Source: Pseudoruegeria sp. HB172150 (GTDB lineage: Bacteria; Pseudomonadota; Alphaproteobacteria; Rhodobacterales; Rhodobacteraceae). From it: 64,000 nt of DNA. The translations under genes were made by a program, and so were the position numbers. Where the stretch lies: contig NZ_JAATNG010000008.1 of the NCBI RefSeq assembly GCF_013184805.1, positions 1-64,000 of the forward strand, read 5' to 3'. Below the pieces are notes generated by a model that saw nothing but the letters and a program-made list of their open reading frames with translations, made no database searches and was not told where the DNA came from. Below are positions 56,022 through 64,000 of the stretch, one piece after another. Position 1 is the first letter of the stretch, and each line of letters opens with the position of its first letter.

Positions 56022-56690
56022 ATGCGGAGCTTTGCCGAGATCTACGATATCGCCGCCGAGCGGAAGGGCGGTCCGGAGGCGCTGGAAAAGCTGCTGGGCA
56101 AACCCACGCCAGCGGCCGAACTGGCGCAGATACCCGACGACCGCTGGCTGTCACGCTTCACTGAGATGATCTTCAAGTCCGGCTTCAACTGGAAAGTCGT
56201 AGAGGCGAAGTGGCCCGGTTTCGAAGAGGCGTTCCACGGGTTCGACGTGGGCCCCTGCGCGATGATGGACGACGAATGGCTCGACGCGCTGCTGCAGGAC
56301 ACGCGGATTGTGCGGAACGGTGCCAAGATCCAGTCCGTGCGCGACAACGCCGTCATGCTGCAGGATCTCGCGGCGAAATACGGCACTGCGGCGAAGTGCT
56401 TCGCCGAGTGGCCACGCGGGGATTTCATCGGGCTGGTGGAACTCCTGAAGACTCGTGGCAGCCGGCTGGGCGGCAATACCGGCGCCTATGCGCTGCGATT
56501 CATGGGTGTGGACAGCTTCATCCCGTCCCGCGACGTGACGGCGCGGCTCGTGGCCGAAGGCGTGGTCGACAAGGCGCCAACTTCGAAAGGCGCGATGAAG
56601 AAGGTGCAAGCGGCGTTCAACGAATGGTCCGCGGAATCCGGGCGTAGCCTGACGGAGATCAGCCGGGTTTTGGCCATGAGCATCGGGTAG
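56022..56690 (+). CDS. DNA-3-methyladenine glycosylase I-like protein
   Basis: A 222-residue protein resembling the 3-methyladenine glycosylase I (Tag) side of the HhH-GPD superfamily: MRSFAEIYDIAAERKGG, RFTEMIFKSGFNWKVVEAKW, VRNGAKIQSVRDNA and FMGVDSFIPSRDVTARL. It probably excises alkylated adenine. The classic zinc-binding Cys/His set of E. coli Tag is not evident, so it belongs to the divergent alphaproteobacterial group. It lies 33 bases after ccoS and is convergent with pyrC'. Confidence 0.78.
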   Translation: MRSFAEIYDIAAERKGGPEALEKLLGKPTPAAELAQIPDDRWLSRFTEMIFKSGFNWKVVEAKWPGFEEAFHGFDVGPCAMMDDEWLDALLQDTRIVRNGAKIQSVRDNAVMLQDLAAKYGTAAKCFAEWPRGDFIGLVELLKTRGSRLGGNTGAYALRFMGVDSFIPSRDVTARLVAEGVVDKAPTSKGAMKKVQAAFNEWSAESGRSLTEISRVLAMSIG

Positions 56691-56740
56691 TCAGGACGCC
56701 GGGATAACCTCTCGCAATTGAGGGAACTGTCCCAACACGC

Positions 56741-58024
56741 TCAGGCGGCGAAAACCTCCGTTCCGCCAACCCAGGTCCTTAGCACCTTGCCCTGCATCCG
56801 CGCTCCGTCGAATGGTGTGTTCTTCGACTTCGAGCGCAAGGTGAACCGGTCCAGAACAATCGGTGCGTCAGGGTCGAACAGGACAAGGTCCGCCGGCGCA
56901 CCCTCGGCCAGCCGGCCCGTGGGCAGGCCAAGCCTTTCCGCCGGGTTCAGCGCCATCGCACGGAACAGCTGCGGTAGGCTTAGCTGCCCGGCGTGATACA
57001 GCCGCAGCGCTGCGGGCAGGAAGGTCTCTAGCGCGACCGCACCAGAAGCGGCCTCCTCAAAGGGCAGGCGCTTCGATTCTTCGTCCTGCGGCGTGTGCAT
57101 GGAAGAGATGATGTCGATCAGGCCGGCCCCCACTGCCTCGACCATCGCCAGGCGGTCGTCCTCGTCCCGCAGAGGCGGCTTGATTTTGAAGAAGGTCCGG
57201 TAGTCGCCGATGTCGAGCACGTTCAGCGTCAGGTGGTGGATGTTGACCCCAGCGGTAACGTCGAGCCCCGCCTTCTTAGCACGCTCCAGAACCGGCAGCG
57301 CAACGGCGGTCGACAGGCTGTCTGCGTGGTACCGTGCGCCTGTCATCTCGACCAAAGTCATATCCCGTTCCAGCCCCAACCGCTCAGCCATCGGTGATAC
57401 GGCGGGCAGGCCCTTAAGCGAGGCGAATTTGCCCGAAGTGGTTGCGGCGCCGGCGGACAGGATGGGTTCCTGTGGATGTGCCACGACCAGCGCGCCCAGT
57501 GATCGGGCATAGGTCAGGCAGCGAGTATAGACCTTGGTATCGGCCACCACGGCGTCGGCATCTGAAAAGGCGACCGCGCCCGCGTCCAGAAGGAACCCGA
57601 TCTCCACCATCTCGCGCCCCTGCCGGCCCTTGGTCAGGGCCGCCATCGGGTGGATGCGGACCGGCGCAGCCTCGGCGGCGCGGCGGGACACGAATTCAAG
57701 CTGTTCCGGGCTGTCGATGGCGGGCAACGTGTCGGGCCGGGTGATCATCGTGGTGACACCGCCCGCTGCGGCGGCCCGTCCGGCAGAGCGGAAACTTTCC
57801 TTGTGTCGTTCGCCGGGCTCGCAGACCTTGACGCCCAGATCGACGATACCGGGCGCCAGGCACTTGCCGCTGCAATCGATCACCTGCAATCCGGTGGCCG
57901 GTGCCGCCTCCACACCAGTCAGGACCGCCGCGATCCTGCCGCCGGATATCTGCACCGCGCCCGCGACTTCGGTTCCGGCCTCGGGATCGATCAGCCGCGC
58001 GTTGGTCAGAAGCATATCGTTCAT
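56741..58024 (-). CDS. Dihydroorotase homologue, probably catalytically inactive
   Basis: A 427-residue amidohydrolase-fold protein of the type I dihydroorotase family in a pyrB operon. The metal-binding HxHxR motif (usually DLHVHLREPG) reads DLGVKVCEPG (62-71), MPNT reads RPDT, and the catalytic Asp of the TDHAPH motif is Met308 (SSMHTPQ). The scaffold is otherwise intact (FEEAASGAVALET). In Pseudomonas an equally inactive PyrC' is needed to assemble aspartate carbamoyltransferase, and a similar structural role is likely here. A true PyrC must be elsewhere. Its start overlaps a small upstream gene (ATGA). Confidence 0.88.
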   Translation of the reverse strand: MNDMLLTNARLIDPEAGTEVAGAVQISGGRIAAVLTGVEAAPATGLQVIDCSGKCLAPGIVDLGVKVCEPGERHKESFRSAGRAAAAGGVTTMITRPDTLPAIDSPEQLEFVSRRAAEAAPVRIHPMAALTKGRQGREMVEIGFLLDAGAVAFSDADAVVADTKVYTRCLTYARSLGALVVAHPQEPILSAGAATTSGKFASLKGLPAVSPMAERLGLERDMTLVEMTGARYHADSLSTAVALPVLERAKKAGLDVTAGVNIHHLTLNVLDIGDYRTFFKIKPPLRDEDDRLAMVEAVGAGLIDIISSMHTPQDEESKRLPFEEAASGAVALETFLPAALRLYHAGQLSLPQLFRAMALNPAERLGLPTGRLAEGAPADLVLFDPDAPIVLDRFTLRSKSKNTPFDGARMQGKVLRTWVGGTEVFAA

Positions 58025-58161
58025 GTCGCGTCTTTCTTGATCTGCCCGATCTGCGGATCGTCTTTCGCCGCAACCTCGTAGGTCAGGTATTCGCTGCCGA
58101 TGTCAACGCGGTCTTCACCTACCTGCGGTGTGAACCGTCCACCAGAGATCAAAAACCCCAT
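58021..58161 (-). CDS. Small protein (46 residues) in the pyrimidine operon
   Basis: A 46-codon frame (GFLISGGRFTPQVGEDRVDI, then GSEYLTYEVAAKDDPQIG) starts 12 bases after the stop of the preceding membrane-protein gene and ends in an ATGA overlap with the pyrC' start. The tight coupling and balanced composition argue that it is real. It is acidic, has no transmembrane segment and is not recognised. Confidence 0.55.
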   Translation of the reverse strand: MGFLISGGRFTPQVGEDRVDIGSEYLTYEVAAKDDPQIGQIKKDAT

Positions 58162-58173
58162 CCTATACTGCCG

Positions 58174-58740
58174 TCACCCGAGCCCGCCAAAGGCGTAGGC
58201 CAGGACCAACAGCAGGACCGCCGCCGCCAACAGTCCGACCAGCGCCAGCGAGCGCGGCACGCGTGAAGGTGCCAACGGTTCCGGCTCCTGTGGTGACGCG
58301 ACCGACGGTTCGTCGATGGAGTTGGGAAACGTGATTTCCGGCGGTTCGGCCTGGGCCAGTCGGTACGTGCCGAGGTGTCGCACAGGCCGTTCTGGCGTCA
58401 GCCTGGTTTCCTCGCCCCCGAACGCGGCGGAGTGAACCACGATCACGTATCCGTCCTCGTCGTCCAGCATGTTGGCGTCGGGCGCGATGTCGTCGGCAGA
58501 AATACCGATCCCCTCGACCAGGTAGCCCGACAGACCGATCCCCTTCAGATCTGAGGCGGGAAAGACCTCGACGTGATCGGTATCGACATGCAGGGTGCCG
58601 AGCGCCTGGGCCAGCCGTGTTTGCTGGCCATTCGCGGGCCGGTCGTCGATGAACGCCTCGGCCTTGGCAGCCGGAAGGTCGAGCGCGAAGACCCGGACCT
58701 TCTCGAATTCGTTGGCAGGAACATAAAGCGGATTTGTCAT
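58174..58740 (-). CDS. Tail-anchored protein of unknown function in the pyrB operon
   Basis: A 188-residue acidic protein with a soluble N-terminal part ([20 protein letters not shown]) and one C-terminal transmembrane helix (LALVGLLAAAVLLLVLAYAF) with almost nothing after it, so it is probably tail-anchored with the body in the cytoplasm. It overlaps the preceding gene by four bases (ATGA). I recognise no family. Position suggests co-expression with pyrB and pyrC'. Confidence 0.75.
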   Translation of the reverse strand: MTNPLYVPANEFEKVRVFALDLPAAKAEAFIDDRPANGQQTRLAQALGTLHVDTDHVEVFPASDLKGIGLSGYLVEGIGISADDIAPDANMLDDEDGYVIVVHSAAFGGEETRLTPERPVRHLGTYRLAQAEPPEITFPNSIDEPSVASPQEPEPLAPSRVPRSLALVGLLAAAVLLLVLAYAFGGLG

Positions 58741-59192
58741 GCCGGGTTCCCTCCTGCGGCCCGCACTGCATTCCGGATCTGCCCGGCGGTTGCGTCTCGG
58801 TCGGCCTGGTATTTGATCAGGTACTTGTCGCCGGCTGCGGTGATGACCTGCACCGCGCTGGCCATGCGATTGATCTTCACGATCTCCGCCAGCCACGCCA
58901 CGCGCCCGCCGGGTCCAAGCAGCCTCCGTTCGGACAGATCCCAGCGCACAGCAAGCTCCTCCGATCCTAGGTACCAGCCGCGCAGGGCGATGGCCGCCAG
59001 CCCGCCGACCGCACCGGTCCAGACATGCGGGTTGCCGATCAGCCACAGGATCGCCATGCCGGCGGCCATGGCTCCGGCAGAAAGCCAAGCCATGTCGCGC
59101 AGGTATGTGCGACGATCGGGACGAAAGGACTGCAGGATCTCCTCGCCGTCCTGAAGCGGCGCTGAAGGCGTGGGGTGTGCCCCGTCAGGCAT
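58737..59192 (-). CDS. Membrane protein with bacterial PH-like domain
   Basis: A 151-residue protein with two transmembrane helices (about 33-68, [20 protein letters not shown] and [15 protein letters not shown]) and a C-terminal beta-rich domain resembling bacterial PH domains ([37 protein letters not shown]). Its start at 59192 overlaps the pyrB stop by 8 bases and its stop overlaps the next gene. Function is unknown. Confidence 0.72.
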   Translation of the reverse strand: MPDGAHPTPSAPLQDGEEILQSFRPDRRTYLRDMAWLSAGAMAAGMAILWLIGNPHVWTGAVGGLAAIALRGWYLGSEELAVRWDLSERRLLGPGGRVAWLAEIVKINRMASAVQVITAAGDKYLIKYQADRDATAGQIRNAVRAAGGNPA

Positions 59193-60138
59193 CTTCCGGC
59201 ACCTTTCGGGCAGCCTCCAGGTTCTTTGCCAGCAGTTCCATTGCTGCCATACGCACGGCAACGCCCATCTCCACCTGGTCCTGGATCACCGAGCGGTTGA
59301 TGTCGTCGGCCAGCGTGCCATCGATCTCCACACCGCGGTTCATTGGGCCGGGATGCATGATGATGGCATCGGGTTTGGCATGTGCCAGTTTCTCGGCATC
59401 GAGGCCGTAGCGATGGTAATACTCCCGCTCCGACGGAATGAACCCGCCGTCCATCCGTTCCTTCTGAAGTCGCAGCATCATCACCACGTCGACGTCTTTC
59501 AGGCCCTCTTCCATGTCTTCGAACACCTCGACGCCGAACGCGCCGATCTCCGCGGGCATTAGCGTCGGCGGCCCGATAAGGCGCACGCGGTTCTCCATCT
59601 TGCCAAGCAGCAGGATATTCGAGCGCGCCACGCGGGAATGGGCGATGTCGCCGCAGATCGCGACCGACAACCTGTGCAGCCGGCCCTTGGCATAACGGAT
59701 GGTCAAGGCATCCAGCAGCGCCTGCGTCGGGTGCTCATGCTTTCCGTCGCCTGCGTTCAGGACGGCACAGTTCACCTTTTCCGCCAGCAGGTTCACCGCG
59801 CCGGAATGCGGGTGCCGCACGACCAGCAGATCTGGATGCATCGCATTCAGGGTCAGTGCCGTGTCGATCAGGGTCTCGCCCTTTTTGATCGACGAGGCCT
59901 GCATCGCCATATTCATTACATCGGCGCCCAGGCGCTTGCCTGCGATCTCGAAACTCGATTGCGTCCGCGTCGAGTTTTCGAAGAACATGTTGATCTGGGT
60001 AAGGCCCTTCAGAACGTCGCCGTGCTTGTTGGCAGACCGGTTCAGGTCGACGTATTTTTCGGAAAGGTCGAGAACGGTGCGGATCTCGTCCGGATGCAGC
60101 CCTTCGATCCCGAGTAGATGTTTCTGCCGAAAGGTCAT
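59185..60138 (-). CDS. pyrB: Aspartate carbamoyltransferase, catalytic subunit
   Basis: A 317-residue ATCase catalytic chain. Carbamoyl-phosphate and aspartate ligands are in [39 protein letters not shown] and HPGPMNRG. It condenses carbamoyl phosphate with aspartate in de novo pyrimidine synthesis. No pyrI regulatory gene is present; the operon instead carries an inactive dihydroorotase homologue, as in class A ATCases. It is the first gene of a five-gene leftward operon. Confidence 0.96.
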   Translation of the reverse strand: MTFRQKHLLGIEGLHPDEIRTVLDLSEKYVDLNRSANKHGDVLKGLTQINMFFENSTRTQSSFEIAGKRLGADVMNMAMQASSIKKGETLIDTALTLNAMHPDLLVVRHPHSGAVNLLAEKVNCAVLNAGDGKHEHPTQALLDALTIRYAKGRLHRLSVAICGDIAHSRVARSNILLLGKMENRVRLIGPPTLMPAEIGAFGVEVFEDMEEGLKDVDVVMMLRLQKERMDGGFIPSEREYYHRYGLDAEKLAHAKPDAIIMHPGPMNRGVEIDGTLADDINRSVIQDQVEMGVAVRMAAMELLAKNLEAARKVPEDA

Positions 60139-60204
60139 CTCCGCCCCGTCTGCGCCGTTAACCGCTTATAGAAACCAAGGCGCGGCGCAGCAAGCGTTGG
60201 CCGT

Positions 60205-60570
60205 TCAGGCCGCTGTTGGCTGGAAGATCTCCACCGGGTTGCCGGCAGGATCCTCGACCACGGCCTGACGGCCAGCCATACTCTCGGTTATCTCGCCGCA
60301 AATGCAGGCGCCAGACAAAATCAGCCTGGATACCAGACCGTCCAAATCATTTGTGCGAAGCTGCAACCTGTTCCATCCGCCGGGCTGAGCAGCCCGCCCC
60401 GCCCGGCCGGACGTCCCGAACCCGGGGACGCTCAGCATCAGTCGTATGCCGCCCCGCTTGAGCGAGGCGAAGCCATTGCTCAACTCAAGCTCCTCCTCGA
60501 AGTCGAGAAGGTCACGGTAGAAGTCGCAAGCGGCGGTCAGATCATCCACTATGTAGCGGATCGCTTTCAC
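60205..60570 (-). CDS. VOC-family (glyoxalase-like) protein
   Basis: A 121-residue protein with the vicinal-oxygen-chelate fold: IRYIVDDLTAACDFYRDLLD near the start and VVEDPAGNPVEIFQP at the end. Members are metal-dependent lyases, dioxygenases or resistance proteins; the substrate is unknown. The start is GTG at 60570 with GGAG six bases upstream. It stands upstream of pyrB on the same strand but 66 bases away. Confidence 0.85.
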   Translation of the reverse strand: MKAIRYIVDDLTAACDFYRDLLDFEEELELSNGFASLKRGGIRLMLSVPGFGTSGRAGRAAQPGGWNRLQLRTNDLDGLVSRLILSGACICGEITESMAGRQAVVEDPAGNPVEIFQPTAA

Positions 60571-60706
60571 TTTGTTGCTCCGGTCTTTATGTCCGATGGG
60601 AACGAAACGGGCCGCCTACACCCAACGTTCCAAGGAAGAAAGTGCCTCGGCAGTATCTTGCGCAGCAGGCGTTTACCTTGCGCGGGACCACGCCTAGCAT
60701 CGGCGC

Positions 60707-61489
60707 ATGCAGGTGGAATCGCTGGATAGCAACGCGCTTCGCGCGCTTCTGGAGTGGCAGGTGGAACTCGGCGCTACCGAGGCCATCGGCGAGACGCCCG
60801 TGAACCGCTACGAGGTCCCCAGGGAAGCGCCCAAACCGAAACCGGCGCAGGTCGCGGAGCCCGTGCCGCATGTCACGGCGGAAGACCCGGTGGCCGCCGC
60901 CCGGGCCGCAGCCGTTGCAGCAGGCGACCTCGAGGCGCTGAATGAAGCGATCGCCGCCTACGAGTTCTGCGAGCTGAAACGTGGCGCCCGCACAACTGTC
61001 TTCTCCGACGGCAACCCGGCCGCCCGCCTGATGCTAATCGGCGAAGCTCCGGGCCGTGACGAGGATATTCAGGGCAAGCCCTTCGTCGGACGCGCCGGGC
61101 AACTGCTGGACCGGATGCTCGACGCGATAGGTCTGTCGCGCACCAGTCCCGACGCCGAAGCCGCCGTCTACATAACCAATATCCTGCCCTGGCGCCCGCC
61201 GCAGAACCGCGACCCCACGCCCGAGGAGATCGGGATGATGATGCCCTTCGTGGCCCGCCACGTGGAACTTGTGGACCCGGACGTGCTGGTGCTGATGGGC
61301 AACATCTCCTGCCTCGCGATGCTGGGCCGCAAGGGTATCACCCGCCTGCGTGGCAACTGGACAGAGGCGCTGGGCAAGCCGGTTCTGCCGATGTTTCACC
61401 CGGCCTACCTGCTGCGGAACCCGCACGCGAAACGCGAAGCGTGGCACGATCTGCTGATGCTGCAGGCGCGGCTGAGACGCAGCGCATGA
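60707..61489 (+). CDS. Uracil-DNA glycosylase, family 4
   Basis: A 260-residue family 4 (iron-sulfur) UDG. Motif A is GEAPGRDEDIQGKPFVGRAG, motif B is MFHPAYLLRNP, and CELKRGARTTVFSDGNP contains one of the cluster cysteines; YITNILPWRPPQNRDP is also typical. An Ala/Pro-rich N-terminal extension of about 75 residues precedes the domain. It removes uracil from DNA. The stop overlaps the next gene (ATGA). Confidence 0.92.
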   Translation: MQVESLDSNALRALLEWQVELGATEAIGETPVNRYEVPREAPKPKPAQVAEPVPHVTAEDPVAAARAAAVAAGDLEALNEAIAAYEFCELKRGARTTVFSDGNPAARLMLIGEAPGRDEDIQGKPFVGRAGQLLDRMLDAIGLSRTSPDAEAAVYITNILPWRPPQNRDPTPEEIGMMMPFVARHVELVDPDVLVLMGNISCLAMLGRKGITRLRGNWTEALGKPVLPMFHPAYLLRNPHAKREAWHDLLMLQARLRRSA

Positions 61490-62076
61490 GGCTGCTCGCC
61501 TTCTCCGATGTCCATTGCGACCTCGATGCTTGCGCCGCGCTGGTCGCTGCGGGGGCGGGGGCCGATCTCGTCATCGGCGCCGGCGATTTCGCGCAGCGGC
61601 ACGAGGGCCTGGAGGAAACGATGGCCGCCCTTTCGCCCCTGGAGGACAAGGCCGTCTACATCCCTGGCAACAATGAGACGGCGGACGCCCTGCGCGCCGC
61701 CACATCGGCGATGGTTCTGCACGGCACAGCGGCCGAGGTCGTGGGGCTCCGGATCTTTGGCCTTGGCTGCGCGGTGCCACCGCTGCCGCCCCTGCCTTGG
61801 GGGTCCTTCGACATGGAAGAGGCCGAAGCGGCGACCCTTTTGCAGAAGGCCGAGGGTGCGGACATCCTTGTCTCACATTCGCCGCCAAAGGGCATCGCCG
61901 ACGAAATGCAGGGACGCGGTTCCATCGGGTCCGAAGCTGTGCGCGCGGCGGCGATGGCCTTTCAGCCTCGGCTTCTCGTGTGCGGACACGTGCATGACTG
62001 CTGGGGCCAGACCGGCGAAATCGGGCTGACCCACGTCCGCAACCTCGGGCCGACGGTCAACTGGTTCGAGCTTTGA
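61486..62076 (+). CDS. Calcineurin-like metallophosphoesterase (paralogue 1)
   Basis: A 196-residue phosphoesterase: RLLAFSDVHCDLDACAALV, GAGDFAQ, IPGNNET, SHSPPKG and CGHVHDCWGQ give the full metal-binding set. It is most like small YfcE/MPPED-type phosphodiesterases. The next gene encodes a close paralogue of the same length and end (NLGPTVNWFE versus NLGPSPNWFE). It overlaps the UDG gene and its paralogue, so all are co-translated. Substrate is unknown. Confidence 0.85.
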   Translation: MRLLAFSDVHCDLDACAALVAAGAGADLVIGAGDFAQRHEGLEETMAALSPLEDKAVYIPGNNETADALRAATSAMVLHGTAAEVVGLRIFGLGCAVPPLPPLPWGSFDMEEAEAATLLQKAEGADILVSHSPPKGIADEMQGRGSIGSEAVRAAAMAFQPRLLVCGHVHDCWGQTGEIGLTHVRNLGPTVNWFEL

Positions 62077-62675
62077 TGCGCATTCTCGCCTTCTCGGACC
62101 TGCATCTCGGTCGCAGCCGCGCAGCGGCGCTGGTCGAGGCGAGTGCGGAGGCCGATCTGGTGATCGGCGCGGGCGATTTCTGCAACATGCGGCGCGGGCT
62201 GGAGGAGGCGATGGCGCTGCTGGGCAGGATCGCGGCGCCGATGGTGGTCGTTCCGGGGAATGCCGAAAGCGCGGAGGAACTTCGCACTGCCGCCCATGAA
62301 GGCACACGCGTCCTGCACGGCGACGGTTGCGAGATCGACGGGCTCAAACTCTTCGGCCTCGGCTACGGAGTGCCTGTGACGCCCTTCGGCGACTGGTCTT
62401 GCGACCTGAGCGAATTCGACGCGGCGACACTGCTGTCGCGATGTGACGCCGCCGACATTCTGATCACGCATTCGCCGCCCAAGGGCATTGCCGACCAGAC
62501 TTCGGGCGGGCAATCTGTCGGCTCCACGGCGATCCGGGACGCGATAGAGCGGATGCAGCCGCAGCTTGCCGTCTGCGGCCATATCCATGACAGCTGGGGG
62601 CACGAGGGGGCGATCGGAAAGACCCGCGTCGTCAACCTCGGCCCCAGCCCGAACTGGTTCGAGGTGGAAACGTGA
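62076..62675 (+). CDS. Calcineurin-like metallophosphoesterase (paralogue 2)
   Basis: A 199-residue paralogue of the preceding protein, with RILAFSDLHLGRSRAAALV, GAGDFCN, VPGNAES, HSPPKG and CGHIHDSWGH. The metal ligands match, but the Asn of the classical GNHE motif is followed by Ala or Asn rather than His in both copies (GNAE, GNNE), as in the YfcE-like group. ATG at 62076 shares a base with the previous stop (TGATG). Confidence 0.85.
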   Translation: MRILAFSDLHLGRSRAAALVEASAEADLVIGAGDFCNMRRGLEEAMALLGRIAAPMVVVPGNAESAEELRTAAHEGTRVLHGDGCEIDGLKLFGLGYGVPVTPFGDWSCDLSEFDAATLLSRCDAADILITHSPPKGIADQTSGGQSVGSTAIRDAIERMQPQLAVCGHIHDSWGHEGAIGKTRVVNLGPSPNWFEVET

Positions 62676-63286
62676 TCGATCCAATCGTCCTTCTGGCCTT
62701 CATCCCAGCCGCACTGGCGCTGAATTTCACACCCGGGGCGGATATGATGTTCTGCCTCGGGCAGGGTCTGCGCCACGGCCCGCGCGCCGCCTGGGCGGCG
62801 AGCGCGGGGATCTCAACCGGCTCGATGATCCACGTCACGCTCGCCGGTCTCGGGCTCGGCGCGGTGGTGGCGCATTCACCCTGGCTGTTCGACGTGATCC
62901 GCTGGGCCGGTGTCGCCTACCTGTTGTGGCTGGCAGTGCAGGCGCTGCGCGCCGGGCCGATGAAGGCAAAGCCGCAGGGCTCCACCCATGCCTACCGCGA
63001 GGGGCTGATGGTCAACCTGACCAATCCCAAGGTGATCCTCTTCGTGCTGGCCTTCATCCCGCAATTCGTCGACCCGGCGCGCGCGGTGCTGCCGCAGTTC
63101 CTCGCCTACGGCGCCGTGCTGGCCACCGGCGGCTTTTTCATCAACGGTCTCGTCGGCCTGTTCGCCGGTGGTATCGGCAAGCGCCTCGCCTCCTCCCCCG
63201 GCTTCTCGAAGGGGCTTGGCTGGGTCAGCGCCGGCATCTTCTCAGCCCTCGCGGTGCGACTCGCGGTGATGGAGCGTGCGTCATGA
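62672..63286 (+). CDS. LysE/RhtB-family amino-acid exporter
   Basis: A 204-residue inner-membrane protein with about six helices. ALALNFTPGADMMFCLGQGL and GLRHGPRAAWAASAGISTGS near the N-terminus and YREGLMVNLTNPKVILFVL are LysE/RhtB signatures. It exports amino acids or related small molecules. The start is GTG at 62672, overlapping the previous stop (GTGA), and its stop overlaps moaB (ATGA). Confidence 0.92.
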   Translation: MIDPIVLLAFIPAALALNFTPGADMMFCLGQGLRHGPRAAWAASAGISTGSMIHVTLAGLGLGAVVAHSPWLFDVIRWAGVAYLLWLAVQALRAGPMKAKPQGSTHAYREGLMVNLTNPKVILFVLAFIPQFVDPARAVLPQFLAYGAVLATGGFFINGLVGLFAGGIGKRLASSPGFSKGLGWVSAGIFSALAVRLAVMERAS

Positions 63287-63825
63287 GCCGGATCGACGAA
63301 AGCAAGGATTTCGTCCCGGTTCGCATCGCCGTGCTGACCGTGTCCGACACACGCTCGCTGGAAGAGGACCGCTCCGGGCAGGTGCTGGTCGACCGCATCG
63401 CCGATGCTGGTCACTTGCTCGCTTCCCGTGCCATCCTCCCCGACGAACGCACCCAGATCGCCGATCAGCTGCGCGCATGGTGCGCAGACCCCGACATTGA
63501 TGCGGTTATCTCAACCGGTGGAACCGGCCTTACCGGGCGCGACGTGACAGTGGAGGCGCATCGCGACGTCTACGAAAAGGAAATCGACGCCTTCGGCACC
63601 GTCTTCACCATTGTTTCTATGCAGAAAATCGGTACCAGCGCGGTGCAAAGCCGCGCCACCGGCGGCGTTGCCAACGGGACCTACCTGTTCGCGCTGCCCG
63701 GCAGCCCCGGCGCCTGCAAGGACGCATGGGACGAGATCCTCAAAGCACAGTTCGACTATCGCCACCGGCCCTGCAATTTCGTGGAAATCATGCCGCGGCT
63801 CGACGAACATTTGCGCCGGAAATAG
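63283..63825 (+). CDS. moaB: Molybdenum cofactor biosynthesis protein B
   Basis: A 180-residue MoaB/Mog-family protein: IAVLTVSDTRSLEEDRSGQV, VISTGGTGLTGRDVTVEA and ANGTYLFALPGSPGACKDAW. It adenylates molybdopterin before molybdenum insertion. It ends a chain of five overlapping genes that starts with the UDG gene. Confidence 0.94.
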   Translation: MSRIDESKDFVPVRIAVLTVSDTRSLEEDRSGQVLVDRIADAGHLLASRAILPDERTQIADQLRAWCADPDIDAVISTGGTGLTGRDVTVEAHRDVYEKEIDAFGTVFTIVSMQKIGTSAVQSRATGGVANGTYLFALPGSPGACKDAWDEILKAQFDYRHRPCNFVEIMPRLDEHLRRK

Positions 63826-63946
63826 CGGCGCGGGCCACACTGCCCCGAAACCGTCTCAAAAAATGTGCATAATGTCGCAACGGAAACGGCGCGGGCATTC
63901 GTAACACGTATGTGGCTTGGCGCGTTTTCTGCGGCAGGCTATTCAA

Positions 63947-64000
63947 ATGCCTGAAACTTTGAAGGCGATACCACTGCTCATGCGATTTCTGCGCCGATCC
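63947..64000 (+). CDS. Start of a further gene, cut by window edge
   Basis: An open frame with ATG at 63947 and an in-frame ATG at 63980 runs off the end (18 codons: PETLKAIPLLMRFLRRS). The second ATG with MRFLRRS recalls the start of RND-efflux periplasmic adaptor proteins of Rhodobacterales, but too little is present to be sure. Confidence 0.35.
   Translation, partial: MPETLKAIPLLMRFLRRS

Overview
The window is GC-rich, densely coding alphaproteobacterial DNA. It looks like the Rhodobacterales (Rhodobacteraceae/Roseobacter group). The evidence is the gene content: ccrM, the full ccoNOQP-GHIS set next to an FnrL-type regulator and hemN, the DUF4170-waaA-lpxK order, a VPLPA-type C-terminal sorting tail, and heavy use of 4-base ATGA stop/start overlaps. 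This assignment is inference from gene content; no 16S or marker-gene search was possible.

Layout. 1-3.5 kb: the 3' end of tuf and its terminator, then a non-syntenic stretch (SDR reductase with divergent TetR regulator and operator array, a frameshifted Hint-domain gene, tRNA-Trp, a decayed IS6 transposase). 3.5-7.4 kb: a FixJ-type response regulator and Cache/PAS histidine kinase pair, a long non-coding stretch, tRNA-Arg(CCU). 7.5-10.5 kb: metallophosphatase, SGNH esterase and ribokinase, then debris of two insertion sequences (IS3 and IS110 types). 10.5-18.7 kb: an accessory catabolic/transport locus with M20 amidohydrolase and DUF1028 protein divergent from a dipeptide-type ABC transporter, one of whose proteins is a permease-ATPase fusion, closed by a GntR regulator. 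18.7-25.2 kb: mostly exported proteins of unknown role, including an uncharacterised exported protein facing an FGE/SUMF-like and a phosphodiester-glycosidase-like protein, a GtrA protein, a membrane-anchored winged-helix regulator and two small exported proteins. 25.3-40 kb: housekeeping genes (rnhB, ccrM, alkB, mutY, DUF721, dsbA-like, CoA transferase, lpxK-waaA-DUF4170, an ArsR/SRPBCC pair, an ECF sigma/anti-sigma/fasciclin set, an FAD-linked oxidase). 40-44 kb: a VPLPA-tail protein and an Old-Yellow-Enzyme-type demethylase. 43-56 kb: the microaerobic island hemN / fnrL / uspA / ccoNOQP / ccoGHIS, with three FNR boxes. 56-64 kb: base-excision repair glycosylases, a pyrBC' operon with three embedded small genes, tandem paralogous phosphoesterases, a LysE exporter, moaB and the edge of another gene.

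How genes work together. FnrL senses oxygen through an Fe-S cluster and probably activates ccoNOQP, ccoGHIS and hemN through the boxes at 44519, 46292 and 51570; GHIS supplies copper and assembly functions for the NOQP oxidase. CcrM has three GANTC sites just upstream of its start, the arrangement expected for methylation-sensitive control. PyrB is encoded with a dihydroorotase homologue that has lost its metal ligands, suggesting a structural subunit. The least explained regions are 19.3-24.6 kb (exported module plus membrane-bound regulator) and the three small genes between pyrB and pyrC'.
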